This document shows, piece by piece, positions 22,316 to 33,465 of a DNA stretch of 64,000 nucleotides; the stretch's first letter is position 1; each line of letters begins with the position of its first letter. The DNA is from Peltaster fructicola (lineage: Eukaryota; Ascomycota; Dothideomycetes). The stretch is from contig CP051141.1 of the NCBI GenBank assembly GCA_001592805.2, positions 1,550,001-1,614,000 of the forward strand, given 5' to 3'. Below the pieces are notes generated by a model that saw only the letters and a program-made list of their open reading frames with translations, ran no database searches and had not been told where the DNA came from. A program made the translations under genes and the position numbers.

Positions 22316-23641
22316 GCCTGAAATTGTGCTGTGAGGCTGTAGTATAAGGAAGAGAATGGCTGCGGTCAAGAAAATTTTGATTGCTGATTGGCCAGACGAA
22401 TTTCGAGCTTCACCAGGACAATAGCAGCGGAGTCTAATCCCTTCGCTTTGCCTCTGCCATCTCAATATGTGCTGTGGACCGTTGCGCTGCTCTCATCTGC
22501 TGATGGCCAACAGCCCCATGATGCGAGACGCGAGCTGACTCTATGGTACTCACCACGACGGCAAGGTCGTCACCTCTCCAGCGAAGTCGCGAGGACATCT
22601 ATGCATCGCACGCTGGCAAGTTATGCACTTGCACTCATGCCAATTATTGTTTCCTGCGCATCTCTCATAAGACAAACGGTCGGATCTACTGACATCGACT
22701 TTCGGATGCTGACCACTCGAGAGCGTGTGGTCGCCTACAGCTTGACCAACCAACTTAGTCTGATTTCCTGTGACGAGCAGTCCAGACGAGGAACCAAGCA
22801 CGCTCGATCAGTAGGAACGACACGGAGGTGACGAAACGAGCGACAGGTCGATGCAACTCATGCCGATCTCAGGCTTCCTTCCGGGGAAGCATTTCCTTGA
22901 CAAACCTCTACTCGACTATGTGTCATCATGTCCGCACCTGGACGTCTCATTCGTACCGTGCAAGCATGTAACCCCGACTCTTGCAATGGATGGAGCTACA
23001 GCAGGAAGACTGGCTTGGCTATGCATTCGACATCTGATGACCAGTAGTTCCGCTCCCACAGTCGATCTCGGCATGCTTGAGTTAAACACGAACTGACACG
23101 ACTTCTACCGCGTCACAAGCGAGCACGAGATAGTCGGGCTAATGGCATCTGGCAGATCCGGATGAGCGAACAGCGAAGTCACTACCCAAGCGGCGGGCAG
23201 CTTGTGTTGAGCAAGCCAATCCAGACAACGCTGAATGATTCGACCTTCAGGCTGCAGTGCATAGCTGGTCTCGCGCCTCATGGATCCTGGTTGGAACATG
23301 CGAGGCTCCACAATCAGCCCCGAACGTGCCGCCCAAAGTCAATCCTCGCTGGACCAGGTACCCATGCCTTTGGTGCCCGACTCCATGTCATCACTGACAG
23401 AACATAGACCAGTTGCCGCCTTGGCTCCGTGGAATGGGCCCCGATCGTGGTCTGTGATAAGAGCAACGCAACGCCCACAGGGACACGCCCTCGCTGATGT
23501 CCTTTCCCGTCACAATTACTGAGGCTTGTGTCGAACACAAGAGCGTTCGACGGTGGCCACACGCTCGTGACGCAATTGCGCAGCGTCATTAAAGGTCAAT
23601 AGCGAATACAAGCATTCGTCGACAGGGCGTGCCAGGACAAG
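22316..23641. other. Intergenic region, no supported gene
   Basis: About 1.3 kb. Short frames on both strands have no family resemblance. It holds the CMS1 promoter at its left end and probably the promoter of the small plus-strand gene at 23642. Confidence 0.4.
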
Positions 23642-24046
23642 ATGTCGAAGATGAACTCTAGCTCAGGAAAACGTACATTCAAGCCTACACCATCTATGGT
23701 CACTCGTCAGCACTCCTATGGATCGGCGATTGCAACCAGTCCCAAGACAACCGTCGATGCGTCTGCAGCCTTGTCACAGATGGCGTCCAGAGTGCAGGCA
23801 CCGCAGAGATCAAGCTCGTCAATCTCGCTCCCAACGAGCCCGTCATCAGCTCTGTCGCGATCACCAAACCAGACGCACCAAGAGTCGTCATGGGACTCGC
23901 GGTCGAATCGATCGTCTATAGCCTCACACTCATCACGCGTTGACAAGCGCCAGATTTGGAATGACTGTAGCAAGCAGAGCAGTGGCTATGTTAGCTTTCC
24001 TGCCTTCGATGAGGACTACACACAAGCTGCACAAGTCACAGACTGA
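23642..24046 (+). CDS. Small Ser-rich hypothetical protein
   Basis: A 134-codon uninterrupted frame starting with ATG (MSKMNSSSGKRTFKPTPS). It is rich in Ser, Arg and Gln through the middle and ends in a more protein-like stretch, RQIWNDCSKQSSGYVSFPAF, followed by an acidic tail. I recognise no domain. It has no signal peptide or membrane segment, and is probably disordered and phosphorylatable. Its stop lies 31 bp from the convergent 5-phosphatase stop. It could be a real small gene or chance coding; the aromatic C-terminal block is the best argument for reality. Confidence 0.5.
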   Translation: MSKMNSSSGKRTFKPTPSMVTRQHSYGSAIATSPKTTVDASAALSQMASRVQAPQRSSSSISLPTSPSSALSRSPNQTHQESSWDSRSNRSSIASHSSRVDKRQIWNDCSKQSSGYVSFPAFDEDYTQAAQVTD

Positions 24047-24077
24047 AAGCGCAGCATAGCTTTGTCAGTCAACAGTG

Positions 24078-27000
24078 CTACCGCGGCTCCTCTTTCGTCA
24101 TGAACAACTCAATCAAGGCCTGTTTGCGCTTCGTGTGCACCGCTTTCTGCTTGTCTGTACCATCTTCTGAGGGATGAATGGCAGCCTCAGCAATGATCCT
24201 CGCCCGAGTCGAGTTTCCGCTATCTGCATGCTTTGGAGGAGACGAGGACCTCACAAAGCCTGTCATACGCCTCAAAGCGCTTGTCTTGGACCCAGAACTC
24301 TCGGCCTGAGGCTCGTGTGCGTTCTTCGGGCCAGCGAGCTCCTTCGCGATGCGATCGAGCATGGTCGTCACCAGGATGAAACAGATATTGTTCGGTGGTG
24401 ATGTCGCAAGGATCTCTTGTATAGCGGTCCGTTCTCCCTCGAGATCTGGCTTATGTTTGAGCTTCTCGTGCTCTGCCAGCTGGTGCTCGATTTGCGACCA
24501 TTGAGGCTCAGTCAGGATGCCACTCGGGATGTTGCAAAGAAAGACCAGCAGAAGATTGCAGAGCATATACAATCGTTGATTCTGGGGCACCCGCTCTGGA
24601 AAACTTTCAACCAAAGAGACATCACTGTCCAGAGCATCGCAAAGATCACTAAGTGCATCGGACCACATCAGAGTCTTGCGCTCCGTCCAGCCGTCCTCGT
24701 CGAAAGGCCATCCCGAATAACGATCCCACGGTGCTGTGATAAGGTCGTCCGACGCCGTCATATGCCATTCAGCAATTACACGGGTGCTCAGCTCTTCGAT
24801 AGCCTCAGTCAGGCGAAAGAGCTCTCGTGGTGCGGAGAACTGGACAGGCGAATCAAGAGACAGCCTATCCAGCTTCTCATCGAGGTCTTTCTTCGAGCTT
24901 GCTTCAGGACTTTGTCGTTGCAGCTTCCTTATACCACCCTCTGGTATACGTATGAGCTTCTCGATACCGCGGCCTAGCGAGGTATCTTGCCAGCGTGCCC
25001 TCACGGGAATGAAATGATCACGTCCACCATCAACACGCAGCAACAAGATATCCTCCAGAGTCTTGGCGCCGTCGTTAAGGGCTCGGATCATGCGGAGGTC
25101 AAGGACTCGTATCTCGAGTGCCACGTTGATCGTATCACCCGGCTCGAGCGTAATAGACTTGGTGGATGTCTTGGCGCTATCGATGGCATCGTCGTCAAAC
25201 TTGATGTTGAGCCAGCTTGGTGCCACCCCAGTATCCTGTCCAGGTCCGATTGGCCTCTCGATCAATGTAAAGCTTGCCGACACTTGGCCTGTGTTGGCAA
25301 TGGTCAAATTCCGATGCTTTGCCTGGCCCCATCGTACATCGCCGAACCACACTCCCTCGAAGCTCGCAGGGTCAACATCAGACTGATCCTTACCATCAGC
25401 ACGATGCTTGTCGACGACCACCGTGACTGTTGGTTTGGACTCGTTCTCGGTCTTGTCAAGCTCCTTCACCACATCCGCGTGGACTTTTGCCTTCAAATCC
25501 GGCACAACCCGATCGTACTTGAGCAGGAACACTGCGTCAAGCGGTTTGTGGTCTGAGGATAGAACACGCTGGTGCGTAACATAGCATTCTAATGTCAATG
25601 CATCCTCGAACCCTCCTTTTGTCACTACAACGCCATCGTGGGTATCATCTTCGTCGTACTCGTCGTAATCATCGTTAGCCGCATCTTGTTCTGGGTCGTA
25701 GTCGTATAGTATGTCTTCGTCAGTACCAGCCTGATCTGTACCTTTAGCTTTCATTTCTGCATCTTTCTTCTTTGCATTCTCTTCTTCGGCGACCATAGCA
25801 TCAAAGGCAAGCTTGTCTCGTCGTGTCCTGTACAATATGCGGTCGCAAAGCTGGGTCCTCTCTTTTGTCGCTCGAGTCAAAAACACCAACACTGCCTACA
25901 TCATACTTGTAAGTAGGCAAGAATCGTATAAGACCCTCTCTCCAGCCGTCATGAAATGCTTTCCTCGCCTTCATCTGCAAGTGTAGTTCGTCATGGGGTA
26001 GAAGCGAGTTGAGGGTGGTCTGCAAAGATGTGGGATCATCGCTCTCGGCGACTTCGTCGAGGAGAGTTGGTGCCGAGCCAATACTGTCCATGCTGTTTCG
26101 ATCACTGGCCTCAGACATGGAGCTAATCGAGCTTGTCGTGCTGCCTCGTGTTCGCGCTCTCTTCTCGATCGATCTTGTAGCTTGCTCAATCTCCTTCTCA
26201 ACTTTCCTGGCAGCGGCTTGACTCAAGTCATACTCATTGCGAGTGTGGAGCATAAGAAGCCTTCGAACATCGTCACCTGGGATACCTTCGAGTCTGTAGT
26301 TGAGGTCACCAGCCCAAAAGGCAAAGTCCTCGTCGCCGAGTTGCTCTCCAGTCGTTTGCTGGAGGTCCATCACATCTTGAAGTGGCGCAAATCGTGTCCG
26401 CTGGATGATTTGACTTGCATCCCAATTCCGTCTTTCCAAAGCCGTCTTGTCTGCGCCTGCTGCAAGATGTGAATTAACGAAGACGATTCGAGTAGTGTCG
26501 CCGAGCACGATACGTGCGGTGACAGCTCCTTTGTTGCCCATGTAGCCCCCAATTCCCGTGCCTACACTGGTAGTGCTTACACCACGGATCTCTTTGCCAA
26601 TCTCCGGCGCTGCATATACAAGCAGCAATAACCCTATCAGCTGCTGTTCAGCGATAAGCATGTATCCTTTTGGCAGAGCAGCTTCCAGGGCGTCCTTCCA
26701 CTTCTTTGAGGTGGAAGGGTCTGAGAACGGTCGTAGAGCTTCGGTGACGGCATTGACATCGACCACTTCTTGCAGAGCAAGCACATACAATCCGATGTCA
26801 TCATCCCCTGTGATCGTGCCTTGATCGCCTGCAGGTATACTGGACTGCTTCTTGTTGAACCTTGCCTCCTGTTCCTCGACAGGTTCATGTCCGACTGATC
26901 CATTGCTCTCTGGAACATCCTTGCCATGGAGAAGTTCTTGATCCTTGACTTCGAGCCCAGTCAATGCCTCTACGACGCCTTTGCCTTGTATGAACCATCC

Positions 27001-27237
27001 TGCGAGATCTTTCTCCGTCCCTTTCAATGCTGCAACATTCCACGACCCGACCTTGATGCGCACGTGCTCGGGACGAACGTACTCACTTCGTCTGGCGAAG
27101 ACTGCTTGAGATAGGCTCTGAAAAGCTGGTTGCTCGTCGACGTGAGCTGGAAGCGTTGGAAACGAGCTTGGTACATCCTGTAGAAGACTCGCAGCGCTAG
27201 ACACACTTCCTTGTGTACCATGCTTCTTGGTTGTCAT
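24078..27237 (-). CDS. OCRL/INPP5B-type inositol 5-phosphatase, frameshifted
   Basis: Inositol polyphosphate 5-phosphatase with the order 5-phosphatase, ASH and RhoGAP-like domain, as in OCRL. It would act on PI(4,5)P2 at endosomes or Golgi. The N-terminal frame (27237 down to about 25865) carries GSWNVAALKGTEK, LQEVVDVNAV, the MGNKGAV motif, NSHLAAG, WAGDLNYRL and PTYKYDVG. The C-terminal frame (from about 25860 to 24078) carries CDRILYR, SDHKPLDAVF, then ASH and RhoGAP-like regions. The two frames overlap around the invariant WCDR motif. DKREDPA of the first frame would normally continue into WCDRIL, but the second frame is reached only by a shift. A 2-nt loss at the Trp codon (GCTT/TGC) or a 1-nt gain in an A4 run (GACAAAAGAG) would explain it. 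No intron fits. The product is about 1050 residues if joined. Either a broken gene or an assembly error. Confidence 0.88.
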
Positions 27238-27675
27238 TGTCGCGTGGTGGGTAGAAACTGACGACTCATGGTTCGCTCAGTCTGCATTGACTGTCTGATT
27301 GGTGGCACCTGATCGCGTGACTGTGTCGATTGGCGAGGCAATAAGGTACTTGGTCCAGCCAATAATGATGTTGTTGATGATGGATATAGCTGCACGAATA
27401 ATGGTAGAGGTCTATTTACGAGGCGTCTCATTGGATCCGCGAATTGCTGAGCTCACCTCGGCCCTCTTTTTATCACAACCTCATTGGCGTCGATCACAAC
27501 AACTGTGCCTACACTGAATGGCTGCATACGCCGGATATGGACTTTGAGTGTTTTCTGCTTTCCTCGAATCCTTGCGGTAAACATATCTCTTACGCCCCTT
27601 GCAGCAGACGAACTCTCACGCAACACAACACAAATCTCACTACCACATACAAACACAGCCAAAACACAGAATACA
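27238..27675. promoter_or_regulatory. Divergent promoter of 5-phosphatase and DCP1
   Basis: About 440 bp between two head-to-head genes. I see no clear TATA box. The DCP1 side (27580-27675) is an A/C-rich leader with repeated CACA and CAAA tracts, as is common for fungal 5' UTRs. Confidence 0.4.
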
Positions 27676-28497
27676 ATGCCTTCGAAACGCCGCTCAGCGC
27701 AGCCTCAGCCAGCTATACTTAGCGACTACGATACAGACCCACCAGCGCCAGCGCCAGCATCACTGCCAACACCGCAATGGACGCTGGATTCGCTCAACGA
27801 AGAGGTGCTAAGGATGTATCTACCCGACCTCGACTACATCTCGAAGGTTGCGCCTTTCACAGTCATATATCAGTTCTCGCCGGAAAGCCAGCATTGGGAG
27901 AAGAACGGATGTGAAGGAACACTCTTCTTGTGCAAGATGCCCGGAGCTCGATATACTGTGGTGGTTCTCAATCGAAAGAGCCTGGACAACTTTGTGATGG
28001 AGCTCACCAGCGCCGACGATGTGGAGATCACCAACGAATACGTTATCCTGCAATCGACGAACGATAGCGGTGTGCCAACGATCTACGGCCTATGGATCTT
28101 CAACGATGATGGCAAGTCGCCAAGCACAAAGGACATTTTGGGCATGGCGATACAAGACGCAGCTATGAAGGCACAACTAGCAATCGAGGCAGCGAACGCT
28201 CCGCTGTACGATGAACATGTACAGCAGAGTAATGAACAAGCCGCACCCAATCTACCCACGCAGCCTGCACAAATACACCAGACCTACGGACAAGTCTCAC
28301 ACGAGCCGCGCGCGCAACCTGGACAACCTCTCGATATCAACAAACTATTCTCGAAGCCACAAATACAGCAGGAGGTACACACAGCTCCGATGATGGATAA
28401 CGCTGGAGTCAACGGGCAGCAGCTGGATCTGCTGAAACTGTTTGGGAATGGACAAAGTCGACAGCAACACTCTGCTGCTACTCTTTTCCCTGCATAA
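27676..28497 (+). CDS. DCP1: mRNA-decapping enzyme subunit DCP1
   Basis: Activator subunit of the Dcp1-Dcp2 decapping complex that removes the 5' cap in cytoplasmic P-bodies. A single exon, 273 residues, starting with MPSKRRSAQPQPAIL; the frame is open upstream, but 27676 is the first ATG with this start context. The EVH1 fold covers residues about 35-160, with LDYISKVAPFTVIYQF and YTVVVLNRKSLDNF. YGLWIFN near residue 145 is the usual end of the domain. The C-terminal third is Gln/Pro-rich and contains two short leucine-rich motifs, LDINKLFSK and LDLLKLFGNG, which may be interaction or trimerisation motifs. Its 3' end is 199 bp from the HET gene on the opposite strand. Confidence 0.92.
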   Translation: MPSKRRSAQPQPAILSDYDTDPPAPAPASLPTPQWTLDSLNEEVLRMYLPDLDYISKVAPFTVIYQFSPESQHWEKNGCEGTLFLCKMPGARYTVVVLNRKSLDNFVMELTSADDVEITNEYVILQSTNDSGVPTIYGLWIFNDDGKSPSTKDILGMAIQDAAMKAQLAIEAANAPLYDEHVQQSNEQAAPNLPTQPAQIHQTYGQVSHEPRAQPGQPLDINKLFSKPQIQQEVHTAPMMDNAGVNGQQLDLLKLFGNGQSRQQHSAATLFPA

Positions 28498-28696
28498 TGA
28501 AGTCAATTGCATACAGGGTTTTTAACGAGAGCAGCGAGTGTATGCTTCTGTAATAACACATGTACATAATGACGAATGGACGAGTGAAAGACATCCACTT
28601 GCTCGGTCGAGCATGAGCAGATCCGTGATCGAGCCACTACCTTGCCATGTTCCACGGTCTCGCTGGTTAGTCGTATTCATAGGCCACTTGCTCTTG

Positions 28697-30838
28697 TCAT
28701 ACAAGGGTGATAGTAGCCTGGTGTACAACGTCCACCCTACGAGACTCTAGCCAATGCACGAGTCTCTCTTGTATAGCGGGAGGTGGTCCGGTTGGCTTAC
28801 CTCCAGACCAATACCAAGCCTGCCACCAGTCCCAGGATTGGAAATAACCAATTCGCTTGAAACAGTCTTGTTGCTCTTGGCTCGGCAGCAGAGCTATACC
28901 GTGCACTACAGGCAAATCCGAGAAGAGAGTTGAAATAAGAGGTAGTAGATAGACTGATGTCTGTGTGTCATGATCCCAGTCAAGATATACTGTCACACTT
29001 CCTTCAAGCTCGTTCAAAGTCACTTCAACTTCCCGCCGAAGACTGTTAAGGGAAGATTGGCGACTTGTACAATTACCAGACAAAAGGGCGGTGTATGCCA
29101 GCTGTAGTCTTGCGGCTGTGATGGGGCCGAACGTATCATCTCCAGTGAGCTTGATATCGACGTCGATGAAGCTGGCATACTGATCGCACAGGCGTGCATG
29201 CATCTCAGAATCTGTCGAGCTGTAGAAAACTGGTGTATCGACAGATAACCAGGACCACGACGGCGCTCGCCATTCTAGGTAAGTCGAAGATGATCGCACT
29301 GTAAGCCAGCAAAGTTCGCGAACAATCGTTCTCTTCCACATGCCTACGATGTAAGTATCTCCTGTGTTCTCGGCATGCAGCCGCGCTATGCCAGCCAGGG
29401 CTGGTAGCCTGTCCTTACCAAATGTTAAAGACGCATGAGAGTATTCTGCAGCGATCGCAGCCCAGGACCACTGTGTCTGTGGCATCATCTCATCGGGAAG
29501 CTCGTTAGGGTTCGAGGTCCCAGTTGGGTCATCCTGACGAGCATACAGGGCTTGGCAGTGCCAGTGCACACCTCGATCGCCCATGTACAAGTTTCGAGTT
29601 GCAAGTAAGCGCTCTTGCAAAGTCCAGGCTCGCAGTCTGAGACAGCCATACGTTTCGAAGTTATCGATGGGCTTCACCATCACAAGCTCTTCTGACTTGA
29701 CTCGTGCTGTGAACTGATGGCGAGTAGACTGTACACTCCTGAGGCCACCCTTGTGAACATTGGTCGAAGAGTTTGCCGCAATGTTGAGTACAGCACCTCC
29801 ATAGATGTCTCGCATCAGAGAAGATTCTCGCATCCAGTCTGCCTCAGATCCTTGAATGATACAGAGGGCATCGATCCAGATATAGTCAATAGCAAGCCCT
29901 TTTGCGACGTCTATCGCTTCGACGAACGTCTTCGGCAATGCGTCCATCGCAATAGCGGTGGAGAGGTCGGCCAAGGTCTCTCCTGTTAGCTTCAGGAAGT
30001 TATCGCAGCCCCAAGTATAGCTCAATGTTGCATAATGTGGCATAATTTCGAAAGGTGATGTCGGCTGTACTCGAGGCGTAGTACCGGCGATGGACAGGAT
30101 CCGAGAAGGTCTCTTGAAAGTCCTGCCGGTATGACACATGGTGTGGCTGCTGCGACAGTTTGCTAGCCATTGCCTAGCAATGCTCAAGGTATCAGGCTGC
30201 ATGTCATAATGCTGCTCAGTCTCTGCAAGATTCTGGATCAGTTGCATGAGAGACGATGTATCAATACTCACCTGTGGCAGATCTGATTCGAAATCCAACT
30301 TCGGTGCCCTCAATGTCCTTACCTGGGTTCAACAGCCTAAGTAGCACATGCGGCCATGGACATTCTTCTTCTTTCTCTGGAATGCACCAAGAGTCCTTGA
30401 CGCAGAATGAAATGGATAGACGCCTTCCCAGAAGAACGAGTCTTTTGTCAAGGATATAGAAGGGCCGCAGACGCTCTGTCGTCCTGAGTTGAGCGAGCCA
30501 AAAGAACAAGATTTGCAGCCTTTCTCTGCAGCATCCATCATGTTGGTCAATGTGTAGGTGCTCGGAAGGTCTACCCTGGAGTAGTTGACTTGGGTTGGCC
30601 AGGCTTCGAAATTCGCAACGCAGCTGCAGCAGAATGGTGTATGGCCCTGCTGCCACTGTGTTGCTCGGGCGATCCTCTGCTCAAAGTCAATCCAGCTAAT
30701 GTTATTGTTCACTTCCTGATCGTTTGGCCATGCGAACGAATTGTCAGATTGGCCACCTTTGGATGCCTGATGGTCCTTGTACCATTGCTCCAGTTGCAGT
30801 TTGACCTCTTCCGATGGCGACTTGACCTCGGTTGACAT
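28697..30838 (-). pseudogene. HET-domain protein with internal frameshift
   Basis: A heterokaryon-incompatibility (HET) family protein. The HET core is LSYTWGCDNFLKLTG, WIDALCIIQGSEADWMRE, SSLMRDIYGGAVLNIAA and RAWTLQERLLATRNLYMGD. The N-terminal part starts at 30838 (MSTEVKSPSEEVK) and holds Cys pairs (FCCSCV, GCKSCSF). Reading continues in one frame until about 30430-30510 and then must shift to reach the segment that ends in CPWPHVLLRLLNPGKDIEG. That segment is joined over a proper 49-bp intron (30223..30271, GTGAGT...TTGCAG) to the C-terminal exon at 30222. A one-base deletion near GAAGGC/GTC would explain the shift; no intron could. The downstream exon is intact to a TGA at 28697. Likely a decayed gene or a sequence error. 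HET genes turn over fast and are often broken. Confidence 0.8.
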
Positions 30839-32386
30839 GTTGCGCTCGCGAGAGCACAGCAAGCGTCTGGCAAGAAAAGATGGATGATGACTAGACACAT
30901 TTTGATGCAGATCGAGCGAGATACATGCATGACGAACCCGCTCAGCCACACAGACTCAGAGGCCTGCGTTGTGCACTCTGCTCTGGTTGGTAGCAGCTCA
31001 ACACGACACAGTCATGTTAGGCCGTACATTGACCTCGAATTTTATGCCATCACGTCGCTGGTATCGTTCGAAGTACTGTTGTACCGTCATGCCACAAATG
31101 ATGAGACTAGGTAGTTTGATCTGAAGGAATGTGGTGCACCACAGTGCTAGCGGGAAGAGCTCGAGCTGAGCTACAGCATTGGAGGATCGTTGGAAGCTGG
31201 AAGCACCGTAAGCTTGAGGCGACGAGCTCACTGTAGACCGCACGAGGAATATCGTTCTCTGCACTTGTGTATGTTTGCCAAGTCGCTACCTCCACGTGAT
31301 GAAGCAGGCCATAAGGTCTGTGCACTCGGACAAACGTCACTCTATCTCCTGCCTACTGTATGCTTCCATCGTACTTCATGTTGCCTCGTCACCGAATAGC
31401 ACATCGAGTCAGGCTACATCACCTCCCGACAAGCATGTGTACTGCGATACAGACAACACCCTGCAGCCTGCATGCCTATTCTTCAAGCGCTGAGCACTAC
31501 ATGAGGACGAGCGATGAGCATTTTGGCTAAATAATCTTCACCTTGAAAGACATAAGCATACTTTTAGCAGCCGCTACACCTATTCGTGGGTCATCGCAGA
31601 CCATTTTGGCGGCTGATACGAGACCTCTGTAGGTTGGTAAAGCTCAGAGAGGTCGGATCTGTTGTACGCCGAGCTGCAGGAGATCCACACCTTTCTCGTC
31701 GCTGATCCGAAGCTCAAGAACCTTGAGAACAGCACTTTCGTCAGCAACGGCCGCATTCTGGTGCACGAGAATGGTCTGACAGTGGAAACCAGACAATCCA
31801 AGGTCCTGGCAGCTAACGTGATGGACTAGTTCGATACATCGACGCAAGAAGAGGGCATCGTGCTGAACGACGAAAGGCTACTATGAGATAGTCGTGTGCT
31901 AGTGATCCATAAGCTGCGGGTTCTGACTGTACTCTGTATGCATGGCCAGTACGCTGTGGTGTCCGCACGTTGCGTATAGACAACAGTCAATGTGTCGTGC
32001 TGCGTGTTGCTCGAATGACAAGAACTGAACGAGGAGGCCTTGCGCTCGGGGAGTCTTGACCGAGCTGGAAGGCTCGGTCCGAGTGTCGATCACTTGACGC
32101 CACTAATCAGCATTCGCACGTTGACGAGCAATTCTCATAGCTCTGTCCTCTTCGTACGAGATTGCGGCGCAGCTTGTCGTTGCCTTAACTCCAGAGGCAC
32201 GATGATCAAACTGACCGAACCAGTGGATCACTCTTATCAATCGCGATGCTGCATCGACGTCAGAGGCAGCTCGTCCCTGCGGCGCAGACAGACGGAGACC
32301 ACTGACTGGCTCTGCGTGAACACCCGTGCGAAGCATCAGCACCAACACCTCTCTCAAGCCGCTCTTCCAAGCTTCAAACACTCATC
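30839..32386. other. Intergenic region with one gene relic
   Basis: About 1.5 kb between the HET gene and the dehydrogenase. A possible relic is annotated separately at 31641-31886. The remainder holds only short frames without family resemblance. The right end includes the dehydrogenase promoter. Confidence 0.4.
31641..31886 (+). pseudogene. Possible gene relic, unknown family
   Basis: From 31641 a frame of 62 codons has protein-like composition (for example LQEIHTFLVADPKLKNLE and VSNGRILVHENGLTVE), then a TAG at 31827, then 18 more codons (FDTSTQEEGIVLND...) to a TGA at 31884. There is no ATG start, and an in-frame TAA lies at 31638. The even amino-acid pattern on both sides of the stop suggests a decayed exon. 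I do not recognise the family. Confidence 0.35.
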
Positions 32387-33361
32387 ATGACTAAGTACGA
32401 CACACAGACAACCGCAGACATAATTGTCAAGGATCTGGCCACCCACATCGCCGACAAGGTCGTTCTCACCACAGGTGTCAGCCCTGGTGGTCTAGGCGCC
32501 TTCTTCGTCGAACAGATCTCAAAGGGCAAGCCAAAGCTGCTGATCCTCGCAGGACGATCTGCAGAGAAGCTCAAGATTACTGCAGAGGCCGTTGGCAAGT
32601 CTGGCGTTGCTACCAAGATCGTTGAGCTCGACCTGACATCGTTCGCTCACGTCAAAGAGGCTGCGGCAGCCGTCAACGCAAGCGATGTGCCTGCCATCGA
32701 CGTCCTCGTCAATAATGCTGGAGTGATGGCAACCAAATGGGGCAAGACCGCTGACGGACATGAGATGCAGCTTGGCACCAACCACCTTGGACCGTTCCTC
32801 TTTACAAACCTGATCCTGCCAAAGATCATGGCTTCCAAGGATCCTCGCATTGTGACAGTCGCCAGTGACGGGCATCGACTCTCGCCGTTCCGATTCGCAG
32901 ATTACGACTTCCACGACGGTGCCAATTACGACGAGTGGCTGGCCTACGGCCAGAGCAAGACTGCAAACATGCTCATGACGCTCTCGCTGGCTCAGAAGCT
33001 TGGTCCAAAGGGCCTGACTGCAATCTCTCTGCACCCAGGTGTCATTGGTACCAACCTCGGAGGTCACATTGACTGGAACAAGCAATTTGGAGACTTGCAA
33101 AAGGTTGATAGGCTGATGGGCAACTTCGAAGGCTGGAAGGAGGGCTTCGACTTCAAGACGCCAGAGCGAGGTGTCTCGACACACGTCTATGCTTCCTTCT
33201 CGCCAGAGCTCAAGTCTCACAACGGTGCTTACGTGCTTGACAGCCACATTGCCGACCCCACCAACCCAGAAGAGACTGTCAAGGCTTGGGCTACAAGTGC
33301 CGTCGAGGCAGAGCTGTTGTGGAAGCTCAGTGAGAAGCTCACTGGCGAGAAGTTCTTGTAA
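32387..33361 (+). CDS. Short-chain dehydrogenase/reductase
   Basis: An SDR of the retinol-dehydrogenase/WW-oxidoreductase-like type, 324 residues, single exon, NAD(P)-dependent oxidation or reduction with unknown substrate. The cofactor-binding motif is TTGVSPGGLGAFF (about residues 29-41), followed by AGRSAEKL, the structural NNAG at 111-114, a Ser upstream of the catalytic site in VTVASDGHRL, and the catalytic Y-x-x-x-K (YGQSK). The ATG at 32387 follows a pyrimidine-rich leader. It appears fully intact, unlike its neighbours. On the other strand a 327-codon open frame covers it, but that is a shadow. The truncated MFS gene ends about 100 bp downstream in the convergent direction, and a P450 lies beyond it. 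Together they suggest a former metabolic cluster. Confidence 0.92.
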   Translation: MTKYDTQTTADIIVKDLATHIADKVVLTTGVSPGGLGAFFVEQISKGKPKLLILAGRSAEKLKITAEAVGKSGVATKIVELDLTSFAHVKEAAAAVNASDVPAIDVLVNNAGVMATKWGKTADGHEMQLGTNHLGPFLFTNLILPKIMASKDPRIVTVASDGHRLSPFRFADYDFHDGANYDEWLAYGQSKTANMLMTLSLAQKLGPKGLTAISLHPGVIGTNLGGHIDWNKQFGDLQKVDRLMGNFEGWKEGFDFKTPERGVSTHVYASFSPELKSHNGAYVLDSHIADPTNPEETVKAWATSAVEAELLWKLSEKLTGEKFL

Positions 33362-33465
33362 TTTGTGTATGAGAATAGCCCGCTGCCCTTCCCAGAGGTC
33401 GGAGAGATAGGCACGCCAAACGACTACTTCGTTCAGTACAGTGACAATATCAATTCTCGAGACAA

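Noticed and set aside
25865-25920. Intron to explain the 5-phosphatase frame change
   Set aside because: A GT-AG pair exists (from GTAGGC to CCCAG), but it would remove VGSVGVFDSSDKRED, which is part of the conserved motif.
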